Made by a program: the position numbers and the translations under genes | DNA from: Orychophragmus violaceus | Taxonomy: Eukaryota; Streptophyta; Magnoliopsida; Brassicales; Brassicaceae | Assembly (NCBI GenBank): GCA_030180135.1 | Contig: CM058237.1 | Span: forward strand, 106,655,904-106,719,903 | Direction of reading: 5' to 3' | Length of the DNA stretch: 64,000 nt | Part shown: positions 10,910 through 20,978 of the stretch, in pieces | How positions within the stretch are numbered: the first letter of the stretch is position 1 | Layout: the number at the start of each line of letters is the position of its first letter | Notes under the pieces: model-generated | Told to the model about the DNA's origin: nothing | Seen by the model: the letters and a program-made list of their open reading frames with translations, nothing else | Databases searched by the model: none

Positions 10910-13900
10910 GATCGAGTTTTTTTGAAACTATCATGACCAAAACCCTTAAAATGGGATATAAAAGAGGTCTGGTGAAGAAATTGGTGGAAAACAAATGACC
11001 CGAAAAACCCGTCTATACACCGTGGGAAGGTTATAGCCTACCGAGAACCAAGGTTCCTTGACCCGAAAAAATTGACTCGAGTTTTTTTGAAACTATCAAG
11101 ACCCAAACCTCTCAAATGGATAACAAAGAGGTCTGGTGAAGAAATTGGTGGAAAAAACAATGACGGGATAGGATAAACTGATTCTATCCACCGGGGGAAG
11201 GATCCTAAGGCCAAAACCTCCTAATGGACTGACGGGAAGGACTATCTCGGCCATACTGACTAACGGGATGGATTATCCTGACCAGATGCACCGCCGAGAA
11301 GGATTCTAAGGCCAAAATGAAAGTTTCCATGACCCAGGAAGAATTAGATTGAGTTTTTTTGAAACTATCATGACCAAAACCCTTAAAATGGGATATAAAA
11401 GAGGTCTGGTGAAGAAATTGGTGGAAAACAAATGACCCGAAAAACCCGTCTATACACCATGGGAAGGTTATAGCCTACCGAGAACCAAGGTCCCTTGACC
11501 CGAAAAAATTGACTCGAGTTTTTTTGAAACTATCAAGACCCAAACCTCTCAAATGGATAACAAAGAGGTCTGGTGAAGAAATTGGTGGAAAAAACAATGA
11601 CGGGATAGGATAAACTGATTCTATCCACCGGGGGAAGGATCCTAAGGCCAAAACCTCCTAATGGACTGACGGGAAGGACTATCTCGGCCATACTGATTTA
11701 AGGGATGGATTATCCTGACCAGATGCACCGCCGAGAAGGATTCTAAGGCCAAAATGCAAGTTTCCATGACCCAGGAAGAATTGGATCGAGTTTTTTTGAA
11801 ACTATCATGACCAAAACCCTTAAAATGGGATATAAAAGAGGTCTGGTGAAGAAATTGGTGGAAAACAAATGACCCGAAAAACCCGTCTATACACCGTGGG
11901 AAGGTTATAGCCTACCGAGAACAAAGGTTCCATGACCCGAAAAAAATTGACTCGAGTTTTTTTGAAACTATCAAGACCCAAACCTCTCAAATGGATAACA
12001 AAGAGGTCTGGTGAAGAAATTGGTGGAAAAAATAATGACGGGATAGGATAAACTGATTCTATCCACCGGGGGAAGGATCCTAAGGCCAAAACATCCTAAT
12101 GGACTGACGGGAAGGAATATCTCGGCCATACTGATTGACGGGATGGATTATCATGACCGGATGAACCGCCGGGAAGGATCCTAAGGCAAAAAAACCACCC
12201 TAACGGGATGGAAACGAACTGACGTGAAGGACTATCACGGCTATACTGACTAACGGGATGGAAACGAACTGACGGGAAGGACTATCTCGGCCATACTGAC
12301 TAACGGGATGGATTATCCTGACCAGATGCACCGCCGAGAAGGATTCTAAGGCCAAAATGCAAGTTTCCATGACCCAGGAAGAATTGGATCGAGTTTTTTT
12401 GAAACTATCATGACCAAAACCCTTAAAATGGGATATAAAAGAGGTCTGGTGAAGAAATTGGTGGAAAACAAATGACCCGAAAAACCCGTCTATACACCGT
12501 GGGAAGGTTATAGCCTACCGAGAACCAAGGTTCCATGACCCGAAAAAAATTGACTCGAGTTTTTTTGAAACTATCAAGACCCAAACCTCTCAAATGGATA
12601 AAAAAGAGGTCTGGTGAAGAAATTGGTGGAAAAAACACTGACGGGATAGGATAAACTGATTCTATCCACCGGGGGAAGGATCCTAAGGCCAAAACCTCCT
12701 AATGGACTGACGGGAAGGACTATCTCGGCCATACTAACTAACGGGATGGATTATCCTGACCAGATGCACCGCCGAGAAGGATTCTAAGGCCAAAATGCAA
12801 GTTTCCATGACCCAGGAAGAATTGGATCGAGTTTTTTTGAAACTATCATGACCAAAACCCTTAAAATGGGATATAAAAGAGGTCTGGTGAAGAAATTGGT
12901 GGAAAACAAATGACCCGAAAAACCCGTCTATACACCGTGGGAAGGTTATAGCCTACCGAGAACCAAGGTTCCATGACCCGAAAAAAATTGACTCGAGTTT
13001 TTTTGAAACTATCAAGACCCAAACCTCTCAAATGGATAACAAAGAGGTCTGGTGAAGAAATTGGTGGAAAAAATAATGACGGGATAGGATAAACTGATTC
13101 TATCCACCGGGGGAAGGATCCTAAGGCCAAAACATCCTAATGGACTGACGGGAAGGAATATCTCGGCCATACTGATTGATGGGATGGATTATCATGACCG
13201 GATGAACCGCCGGGAAGGATCCTAAGGCCAAAAAACCACCCTAACGGGATGGAAACGAACTGACGTGAAGGACTATCTCGGCCATACTGACTAACGGGAT
13301 GGAAACGAACTGACGGGAAGGACTATCTCGGCCATACTGACTAACGGGATGGATTATCCTGACCAGATGCACCGCCGAGAAGGATTCTAAGGCCAAAATG
13401 CAAGTTTCCATGACCCAGGAAGAATTGGATCGAGTTTTTTTGAAACTATCATGACCAAAACCCTTAAAATGGGATATAAAAGAGGTCTGGTGAAGAAATT
13501 GGTGGAAAACAAATGACCCGAAAAACCCGTCTATACACCGTGGGAAGGTTATAGCCTACCGAGAACCAAGGTTCCATGACCCGAAAAAAATTGACTCGAG
13601 TTTTTTTGAAACTATCAAGACCCAAACCTCTCAAATGGATAAAAAAGAGGTCTGGTGAAGAAATTGGTGGAAAAAACACTGACGGGATAGGATAAACTGA
13701 TTCTATCCACCGGGGGAAGGATCCTAAGGCCAAAACCTCCTAATGGACTGACGGGAAGGACTATCTCGGCCATACTGACTAACGGGATGGATTATCCTGA
13801 CCAGATGCACCGCCGAGAAGGATTCTAAGGCCAAAATGAAAGTTTCCATGACCCAGGAAGAATTGGATTGAGTTTTTTTGAAACTATCATGACCAAAACC

Positions 13901-14225
13901 CTTAAAATGGGATATAAAAGAGGTCTGGTGAAGAAATTGGTGGAAAACAAATGACCCGAAAAACCCGTCTATACACCATGGGAAGGTTATAGCCTACCGA
14001 GAACCAAGGTCCCTTGACCCGAAAAAATTGACTCGAGTTTTTTTGAAACTATCAAGACCCAAACCTCTCAAATGGATAACAAAGAGGTCTGGTGAAGAAA
14101 TTGGTGGAAAAAACAATGACGGGATAGGATAAACTGATTCTATCCACCGGGGGAAGGATCCTAAGGCCAAAACCTCCTAATGGACTGACGGGAAGGACTA
14201 TCTCGGCCATACTGATTGAAGGGAT

Positions 14226-14230
14226 GGATT
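14226..14230. other. Target-site duplication (GGATT), left, retrotransposon 1
   Basis: GGATT directly precedes the 5' LTR and is repeated at 21617-21621 after the 3' LTR. Joining the flanks with one copy restores the normal satellite string GGGATGGATTATCCTGACC. Confidence 0.97.
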
Positions 14231-14443
14231 TGTTGGAATTGTGTCCAGTAATCTCGGTACTGTCTCTAGAAAGTAAGAGTATGTCAATGATCAGACATAA
14301 GTCATACAATGCTGGGGGTCATGATGGCTTGCTAGAGTCCGCTCATGATCTATAAGTCTTGGACTTATTGCCTTTATTGTATGATCCCATATGGGTCACA
14401 CGCCTAAGCTAACGGGAAAATACGAAGGAACGGTATAGCAGAG

Positions 14444-14474
14444 GTACGGTAAAAGTGCTAGGCATTTACTGTAC
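14444..14474 (+). promoter_or_regulatory. LTR hairpin 1 (element 1)
   Basis: Inverted repeat GTACGGTAAA / TTTACTGTAC (10-bp stem with one G.T pair) around the 11-nt loop AGTGCTAGGCA. The second subfamily has the same loop and a perfect stem with different bases (30188-30218). The 3' LTR copy is at 21192-21222. Function is unknown; it could act as RNA structure at the 3' end of the transcript or as a protein-binding palindrome in U3. Confidence 0.7.
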
Positions 14475-14492
14475 TTGGAGAGACTAAAGGGC

Positions 14493-14519
14493 CTGATTAA
14501 ATCCAAGGGTTTTAATCAG
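14493..14519 (+). promoter_or_regulatory. LTR hairpin 2 (element 1)
   Basis: Inverted repeat CTGATTAAA / TTTAATCAG around a 9-nt loop. Element 2 keeps the stem, one pair longer, with a 3-nt loop at 30241-30263, so the stem is conserved while the loop changed. Confidence 0.6.
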
Positions 14520-14559
14520 AATAGAGAATTGGGCCCAAAAGCCCATGAGAACTAGAAGG

Positions 14560-14578
14560 GATTTTAATGAATAAAATC
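14560..14578 (+). promoter_or_regulatory. LTR hairpin 3 (element 1)
   Basis: Inverted repeat GATTTT / AAAATC around a 7-nt loop. At the matching place element 2 has GCTTTT / AAAAGC around a 7-nt loop, an A-T to C-G change on both arms together. Confidence 0.5.
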
Positions 14579-14869
14579 AGACCTAGCTCTCTAATTTCTC
14601 AGCCACTTTTGCGCCTCTTTTCTCCTCTCTCTGCGCCTCTCTCCTGCTCGGTCTAGCAGCCATTTCCTTGTGAAGCGTGTGTGAACCTTTGGAGGATTCA
14701 TCCCTCGGTGTATCTCTCTGATCTGACCTGTTCTATTCCTTCCGCTGCAACAAACAGGTAAAAAGGTGAGATCATCTAATGTTTCTAAATAAGAACACCT
14801 AGATCTGATGCATGTTTAGGTTGATATCAATATGAGAATTGAATCAGGATCAACCGAACATTCCAACAG

Positions 14870-14884
14870 TGGTATCAGAGCCAT
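14870..14884 (+). other. Primer-binding site, initiator Met-tRNA
   Basis: TGGTATCAGAGCCAT, one base after the 5' LTR, is complementary to the 3' end of plant initiator Met-tRNA, the standard primer of plant copia elements. Confidence 0.93.
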
Positions 14885-15065
14885 TGGTTCTTAGGTTTCT
14901 TGTTTTAGATTCATTGTTTAGGTTGTTTAATCAGTTTAGAAGTGTTTTGAATCTATTACTGATAAGAAAAACACATAAGAAACTGAATTAAATCCTGAAC
15001 AAACACTTGAATCACAAAACCGAGCTATATGACTCGGGTTTTTGTTGATTGACCAAGGGTGATTG

Positions 15066-15450
15066 ACCGGCTTGGCCGGTTAGTGATCACGGTCGAGAGG
15101 CGACCGGTCGGGCGAACATGGACATCCGGTTGGGTCGGATCGCGACGATCGGAAAGGACGCACGAACCGATCGACGTGTGATCGTGTTGCGTGGTCGTCC
15201 CGATCGTCGGATGGACTGCATCTCGATCGCGGCATGGCCCGATCGTCGGATGGGTCGCTCCCGATCGCGTGCGCCGTCCCGTGTCCCGTCCCGTGCACTG
15301 ACCCGAGCGTCCCGTCCGTCCGTCCCGAGCATGCCAAGCGTATCGATCTCGGATCGTAGCGCACGGCTTGCGGCTGCACGATCATTGCTTGATCCGAAAG
15401 CTAGGGTTTCACGGTTCAATCGGTTCGGTTCGGTTAATGGTTCGGTTTAA
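15066..15450 (+). repeat. GC- and CpG-rich leader block (element 1)
   Basis: A sharply GC-rich stretch in an otherwise AT-rich element, dense in GATCG, CGATC and CGTCCCG strings. Several frames are open simply because stop codons are rare at this composition. The corresponding block in element 2 (30781-31145) has the same character but aligns poorly, while sequence on both sides aligns well. Function is unknown; packaging signal, internal ribosome entry and RNA structure are all possible but unsupported. Confidence 0.75.
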
Positions 15451-16300
15451 GATTTTAATTAAAATTGATACGTTCTGGTTTAATAAACAGATTTTAATAA
15501 TTTTATTAAATCTGGTTAAACCAGGATAAGAAATCCAATGTCGAAAGAAATATTGGATTTAGTGCCTAAACCGGGAATTTCTAATTTGATTTGGTTGGAC
15601 CAAATAAATTGAGAGATTCCGGTTTAGTAAATAACCGGTTGACAATTGTGGTCATCGTAGTAATTGAAACTTGGTTAGACCAGTTTTAATGAACCAGACC
15701 GGTTATGTCAATTAATTGGACAATTGGGTCATGTCTTGGACATGGACCAATTCTTGGGCCTCGGGCCAAGAAGTTAAAACAATTGGGCCATTAATTGAGT
15801 CATTCTTCAGATTTAAATTTAAAACTTATTTTATAAAATAAAATTATGAAATTCGATTTTAAATTTTATAAAGTTCCGAAATTTCGAAATTAGAAAGTTT
15901 CCAAAATTAGAAGTTTCTGAATTTGCGGGTTTTGGATTTTAAAGAAGTTTCTAAAGTTAGAAAGTTTCCGGTTTTAGAAAGTTTCCAATTTTAGAAAGTT
16001 TCTAAAAATAGTAGGTTTCCATAAATAGAAAGTTTCCCGAAATAGTAATCTTCTATTTTGGGAATGATTTTAATAAACCTACGAACCTCAAACAATATCA
16101 AGCGTTGGATGTCTTGTCCAGGCTATGTCAGCTGTCAAAGCCCATTCAATTGCATTCATGGCCTTACAGTGTGAGGATGTCTGTTTTTGCGTGGGTAAGA
16201 CGGTTTGTGATTCATAAATGTCATTGGGAGTCCCAGACATTAATGATTACATGACTGTATAGTCCGGTTTTCTTGACTAGGCCATCGGGAGTCCCGGGCC
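15451..16300 (+). other. Leader, non-coding, with degenerate AGAAAGTTTCC repeats
   Basis: AT-rich untranslated leader without a credible ORF. Between about 15871 and 16040 a degenerate motif of about 20 bp built on TTAGAAAGTTTCC recurs roughly eight times. It is kept in element 2 at about 31561-31730. Upstream parts include TTAATTAAAATT and repeated GGTTTAATAAAC/GGTTAAACC-like strings. It aligns closely with the element 2 leader. Confidence 0.7.
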
Positions 16301-16581
16301 TTGAGACATCAGGGTGGATTGGGCCTCGGGCCCAGATTCACAACCAAGAGTTATATCACGGATATAATTAGCCGAAATAGGGCTTACCGATATAAGCTAA
16401 GGTTGGGTGACGGCCAGTGGCCCACTTTGATCTTAGTTATATGTGGATCTTGGAATCATTATATTCTATTGAGGGTAACTTAGGTTATTGAATATAATGC
16501 GTGATTAATCATATTAATTTTAATACGAGATTAATCATATTGAACATATTAACTAAAATCCTTTTATCTTAAATTTCAGTT

Positions 16582-17601
16582 ATGACTAGCACAAACAATG
16601 AAAACACTTTCTCGATCCGGTCTGTCCTTGAGATGGACAAGCTGAACGGATCAAATTTCTTGACTTGGTCGCGGAACCTGAGGCTAGTCCTCAGACAGGA
16701 GAGAAAGGACTATGTTCTTGAGAGAGCTCTCCCCGTGAGGATCGGGTCCAATGCTTCTCATGCAGTATATGATGCTTGGAATAAGCATTATAATGATGCG
16801 GTAGATGTGCGTGGTCTGATATTGGCTACCATGGACTCAGACTTGCGGAAGCAATATGAGAACATGGAGTCGCCAATAGAGATGATCAGCAGCCTGAAAT
16901 TGAAATTTCAGGAGCAGATAAGAGTGGAGAGATACCAGTTGGTTAAATCTCTCACTAGCTGCAAGCTACCAAATGATCATCCAGTAAGTCCTCATGTCAG
17001 TAAAATGATGGGTTACATTGATAACCTGAGGAAACTGGATTATCCAGTTAGCCAAGAGTTGGCAACTGAAATCATTCTGCAGTCACTGCCGTCAAGCTAT
17101 GATAAGTTCGTAAGGAACTATATCAAGAAAGGCTTAACGAAGACGTTGACTGAACTGCATGAAATGCTCAAGACAGTTGAGCCAAACGTGAAGAGTACCC
17201 TGTACAATCTCATGAATGAGAAGGGTAGGTTTGCTAAACCTAATGCTGACAAGGGTGAAAACAAAGTTGTCCAGATTTTGAATCATGGCAAGCGTGTGTC
17301 TTCTGAGCCCGAGTCAGATACCTCTTACGTTGGTAAGTGCTGCTACTGTAAGGAGACAGGGCATTGGAAGAGAGATTGCATTAAATTCATGGAAGATGAT
17401 GAGGAGTTAAAGTCGATGTATGCGACTACTTCCTCAGGTATTCATGTTATTACTTCAAGTTCTACCTTAAAGGTATTGGATACTGGTTGTGGCACTGATA
17501 TTTGTGATAATATGCAGAGCTTAAGCAACAGTAGAACATTGAAGGAAGGGCAAGTGAAACTACATGTCTGGAAGGAGCTTGGGATGCTGCCTCAGTCGTA
17601 G
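16582..17601 (+). CDS. gag: Copia Gag polyprotein with truncated protease start
   Basis: A 339-residue ORF starting MTSTNNENTF. Gag forms the cytoplasmic virus-like particle and packages element RNA. The N-terminal 200 or so residues read like the plant copia Gag (UBN2-type) family: KLNGSNFLTWSRNLRLVL near residue 20, then LDYPVSQELATEIILQSLPS. A CCHC zinc knuckle follows at C253, C256, H261 and C266 (CYCKETGHWKRDC). Near the end, LDTGC with the Asp at residue 300 matches the copia protease active-site motif, after which the frame runs out in a stop at 17599-17601. Gag is complete but the protease is not. The ATG at 16582 is chosen because an in-frame TAA lies just upstream at 16570, it sits directly after the acceptor-like TTTCAG, and it aligns with element 2. 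Compared with element 2, about half of the roughly 22 base differences are synonymous, which hints at constraint. Confidence 0.93.
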   Translation: MTSTNNENTFSIRSVLEMDKLNGSNFLTWSRNLRLVLRQERKDYVLERALPVRIGSNASHAVYDAWNKHYNDAVDVRGLILATMDSDLRKQYENMESPIEMISSLKLKFQEQIRVERYQLVKSLTSCKLPNDHPVSPHVSKMMGYIDNLRKLDYPVSQELATEIILQSLPSSYDKFVRNYIKKGLTKTLTELHEMLKTVEPNVKSTLYNLMNEKGRFAKPNADKGENKVVQILNHGKRVSSEPESDTSYVGKCCYCKETGHWKRDCIKFMEDDEELKSMYATTSSGIHVITSSSTLKVLDTGCGTDICDNMQSLSNSRTLKEGQVKLHVWKELGMLPQS

Positions 17602-20096
17602 GGTTCTTCACTTATAGATCCCTTTGAGGCTTGGTTTTGTATTAAGTAATTGCTACAATGTACCTGCTTTAAGCAGAGTTGTCTTTCATTTTCTTGTAAG
17701 AATATGAATGTTTTCATTTTGATAAAAGACAAGTTTTGTTCTTTTGATCTTAATGAAATATTAATTGTAGCACCCTATTCATGGAATGGGTTTTATATCT
17801 TAAACCAAAGAGTGCTTAAATGTAACATAAATACCAAATTGGTTTAAATCTGATGAATTAAACCTGATTTTCTTGGCATAAATGTCTTGGTCACAGATAG
17901 TAAGTCGGATTCAGAAATCCCATAGTTATGAACTGTTGGGCTCATTTGAATGAATGTCTTATGAGACTTGAATTCTGCTTACTAGACCAAAAGACAAAGG
18001 GCCCATCTTAGCCGAGCTATAGAAAGGCCCAAAGGCTTATTGGAGATTGAACATACTCATGTATGTGGTCCGATGAGCAGTAATGCCAGAGAAAATTTTT
18101 CTGTACTTCATTGTCTCGACTGATTAATTCAGTGAGTAAGAATGTGTTCATTTGATGAGACACAAGAAGGAATTCTTTGACATGGTCGAAAGAGTTCTAG
18201 AATGAGGTATAGAATGTGAGTGACAGAAGTATTGAGACTTTGGATTAGATCCAAGTGAGAATACTTAAGTCATCGATGGTGTGATCATCTGATTGAGTGT
18301 GAAGTCATTTCACAGCTCATTTCTCCTGAAAACCTTAAGGTGTTTCTGTGAGAAAGAATCAGATCTTATTAGAAATGATTAAAGATGAGTCACACGAATC
18401 TTCCATGATATTATTTAAGAATAACGCTCTAAAATATCTAAGTTTACACTGAATATCAGTTGAAAGACACCACGTTAATGTGGATTGGAATCGACCCAAA
18501 TTTGTCTTTACTGAGTATTTGTAGTTTTACTACTTCGCTGGTTGTCCTAGAGAAACTAAGGCTTGTTGTTTTTACGTCCAATCTGTTTTCTAAGAAGGGA
18601 AGTTATTTTCCAAGAAGAACAGTGGGAGTAAAAGCATAACTCGAAGTTTTCTTAGGGAAACCAAGGCTCGGTACTTTTACGACCATTATGTTTTCTAAGA
18701 AGGGAAATTACTTTCCAAGAAGAACAGTGGGAGTAAAAAGTATTTTTACGACTATTCTGTTTTCTAAGAAGGGAAGTTACTTTCCGAGAAGAACAGTGGG
18801 AATAAAAGTACAACTCGAAGAAATTCGAGAAATACAGGAGGCTGCTTAACCTAATGAGGGAGAGCAGCGGAAGGATTTACAGATTTCTGTAGAATCTACA
18901 CCTGTGGAGCCTGAAGTTCGCAGATATGAAAGAATCAGTCACTAATCCGAGAGTGAATTCTCGTCATTAGTTCAGCCTGATGATCATTGAATGTTCGCAT
19001 GATCTGATGATTATTGAAAGCGACGAATCTGCGAAATTCAAAGAAGCGAAAGTAAGCCAGGACTCCGAAAATTACATTTTATGTAAGTTAGCTTCATCGA
19101 TCCATTCATGGATGGAAGCAAACATATCGGAGTTGGAATCTTCGTTCTGTTGAAGTAGTCAAGGTTTTGACTTGAACAGGAACGAAGCAGAACTGTGTGT
19201 TTACTAAATAGATTAATGGGAGCGATATTGCATGTCGATGACATACTGATTCTCGAAAATGACGTCCCAACGCTGTAGTCGGTAAAGGACTAGCTTGGGA
19301 GTTGGTTTAATGAATGACATGGGTAAAGCCACGTAGTTCTTGGATTTTGGATCTAAAGATAGAGATCCAAAAGAGCTGATAGGACAAAGTCAGATTCTTA
19401 AATTGACAAAGTCCTACACGTTTTGAGCAATCCAAGAAGGGTTTTATGCCAATGTCACATGGCATTAAGTTAAGCAAGATACAGTATCCTACGATAACTG
19501 CTGAGCTTAAATGCATGGATGAGATTCCATATGCGTCGGCAATTGGATCTATCATGTATGCCATGATACATACTTGTTTGATGTTGCTTTAATGTTAAGC
19601 AAGACAAATAAAGACCAGTCAAATCCAGCAAAGAATCAAGTTTCCTAAAGTATGTCCTAAAGTATTTGAGGAATACTAAGGATAAGTTCTTGATTTACGG
19701 AGAAAGTGAGGTGCTATAAGTCGATAGAGTCTGAAAGGCAAGTTTCCAATAGACAAAGATGATTTCCGATCACAGTCCGGTTATATCTTGTGTCTATCTG
19801 GCGGTGCAAGGCACTGTTGCTGACTCAATGACTTAAGCTGAACATTTCGCAGCTTGGTAAGTGGCGAAAGAGGTTGTTTGGAAAGAAGAGTTCGTCACTG
19901 AACTTGATGTGATTCCCAGCATAGATGAGACTAGCTGCACATCAGAGGTCCAAACACCTTGAGGATAGGTATAACCTATTCCGTAAGATAAATGACAGAG
20001 ATGTTAAGTAGATCAGCAAGTTTCAACGAATGAGAACGTTGCTAATCTATTAACGAAGCCACTCCTTAGGCCTAAGCACGAGTCGCGGACTGTTGC
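17602..20096 (+). pseudogene. pol: Decayed copia pol (protease, integrase, RT, RNase H relics)
   Basis: Fragments appear in copia order in shifting frames. At 17641-17847, a protease-to-integrase linker with CYNVPALSR and GFYILNQ. At 17874-17894, WHKCLGH, the integrase zinc-binding start. At 18052-18075, HTHVCGPM of the integrase core. At 19231-19257, HVDDILIL, the reverse transcriptase active-site region; its Tyr is lost through a 14-bp deletion relative to element 2. At 19813-20006, RNase H with TVADSMT, AKEVVWKEEFVTEL and KHLEDRYNLFRK. At about 20030-20090, LLTKPLLRPKHESR, the usual end of copia pol. Much of the front half of RT is missing. Stops at 19834-19836 (TAA) and 20009-20011 (TAG) are shared with element 2; a TAA at 19858 is private. 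It cannot encode working enzymes. Confidence 0.9.
18570..18808 (+). repeat. Threefold ~66-bp repeat inside the pol relic (element 1)
   Basis: Three copies at about 18570-18634, 18674-18740 and 18743-18808. Each runs from TTTTACG through TTTTCTAAGAAGGGAA to AAGAACAGTGGGA(G/A)TAAAAG. Element 2 has the same three copies, so the expansion predates the split of the two subfamilies. The sequence matches the place between integrase and RT in pol. Confidence 0.8.
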
Positions 20097-20967
20097 TGTA
20101 GGATAAGTGAAATTAAGATGTAGTCTTAATTTCAGTGGGAGTTATTAAAGGGCTTTATTTAGTTATTGGATATGTTCTTGAAACAACATTTAAGATGTTT
20201 GATGAAATTATTATTTCAAGATTATTTTAACTGTGATGAAATAATCGTTCCAAAATGATATGAACCATTTTATAGGTCATCGAAGTAAGTGACTTGATCT
20301 TGAGTCATCAAAGTCATTTAGCTTGATCATGAGACCCTATATTTGATAAATGTTTTATATCATCCTGTCCCTAGTCGAAGGTTGTTGAAATTGGAACACC
20401 AACAACCGTGTGAGACTGGATTGGTACGTGACTTATGACAAAGTCTCAGTGTGTCATAGATGCGCGGCATCGAAGTCAGTACATAGGTGTATGTTTGGGA
20501 ACATACGACCGGACAAGACCCGCTTAAAAGAACTCTTCAGGATATTTATATCTGTGTCATAAGAGATTCTTACTACGACTATAGAGTATAGTCCTTAGAC
20601 CTGAGTTCGCATGCATGTGACTGCACATGGACTGATGCACTTTGATCATTGTCTAACGCTATCGTTCTGCGATAGTTATAAGGACCTTGTTTGGGTACAT
20701 TATGAAATGAGTAGTTTACAGTGATGGAACAAGACGGAATTTGTCCCTCCAATATAAATGGAGTGAATATCTCTAGGCCAATCGGAGATTTGAATACTGG
20801 AAAATGCATGGCCATGCTCAAACGGACTGTCCCGAGTCGTTTGGATTGTCAGTATCGAATCAGAGTCCGATGAATAAGATTAGGCTTTATAAGGATGACA
20901 CCAATCTTGCCTTATGACTAATCGAGATATTGAGACAAAAGGATTATGAATACAGAGATTCCAGTAC
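20097..20967 (+). other. 3' untranslated region (element 1)
   Basis: About 870 bp between the pol relic and the polypurine tract. No sense ORF of note. It aligns closely with 35770-36650 of element 2. An antisense frame at 20579-20821 is open in both but has no support as a gene. Confidence 0.75.
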
Positions 20968-20978
20968 AAGTGGGAGAT
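20968..20978 (+). other. Polypurine tract (element 1)
   Basis: AAGTGGGAGAT directly before the 3' LTR, the usual copia plus-strand primer. Confidence 0.88.

Larger units (their letters stand above)
1..14230 (+). repeat. Satellite array, block 1
   Basis: Continuous head-to-tail satellite DNA. Units start at a CTCGAG (sometimes ATCGAG) followed by a run of seven T and GAAACTATC. Starts fall at 437, 1109, 1781, 2218, 2656, 3328 and 3767, giving spacings of 672, 672, 437, 438, 672 and 439 bp. From about 7.5 kb the spacings alternate 438 and 603 bp. Nearly every full unit has a BamHI site (GGATCC) in its A half, so a ladder near 438 bp is expected on digestion. No gene is supported here. The block ends exactly at retrotransposon 1 and resumes at 21617. 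Confidence 0.97.
14231..14868 (+). repeat. 5' LTR of retrotransposon 1
   Basis: 638 bp, with TGTTGGAAT at the left end and its inverted complement ATTCCAACA at the right. The CT-rich stretch around 14600-14660 (repeated CTCTC and GCGCCTCT) resembles a plant transcription-start or 5'-UTR region. No canonical TATA box is obvious in front of it; the nearest is an AT-rich TGAATAAAAT at 14569-14578. Confidence 0.96.
14758..16579 (+). other. Candidate leader intron (element 1)
   Basis: A donor-like CAAACAG/GTAAAA lies in the U5 part of the LTR. An acceptor-like AAATTTCAG, preceded by T-rich sequence and an ACTAAAAT that could serve as branch point, ends at 16579, three bases before the gag ATG. 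Splicing would remove the PBS, the GC-rich block and all upstream ATGs and place gag as first ORF. Both signals are kept in element 2 (30503-32264). Spliced gag mRNAs are known for the barley copia element BARE1; that this element does the same is inference. Confidence 0.45.

Noticed and set aside
1..14230. Reading the array as CRISPR or as rDNA intergenic spacer
   Set aside because: There are no short repeats with unique spacers, the units are long and contiguous, and no rRNA gene sequence is present in the window.
15080..15450. Overlapping frames of about 100 codons on both strands in the GC-rich leader block, and similar ones at 30718-31146
   Set aside because: Simultaneous open frames on both strands follow from high GC and few stop codons. 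The encoded Arg/Ser/Asp-rich strings are not conserved between the elements.
15871..16040. AGAAAGTTTCC repeats as heat-shock elements
   Set aside because: The inverted GAA and TTC are three bases apart, whereas heat-shock elements need a two-base gap with alternating repeats.
16301..16483. A 60-codon frame upstream of gag, conserved as 67 codons at 31986-32189
   Set aside because: It starts at TTG rather than ATG in both elements, lies in the candidate intron, and its conservation is no greater than that of neighbouring non-coding leader.
17650..17847. A 65-codon ORF as a separate small gene
   Set aside because: It reads as the copia linker before integrase (GFYILNQ and similar), so it is part of the pol relic.
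20579..20821. Antisense 80-codon frame in the 3' UTR, also open at 36261-36503
   Set aside because: The two elements are closely similar there, so a shared open frame is expected. No domain or start context supports it.
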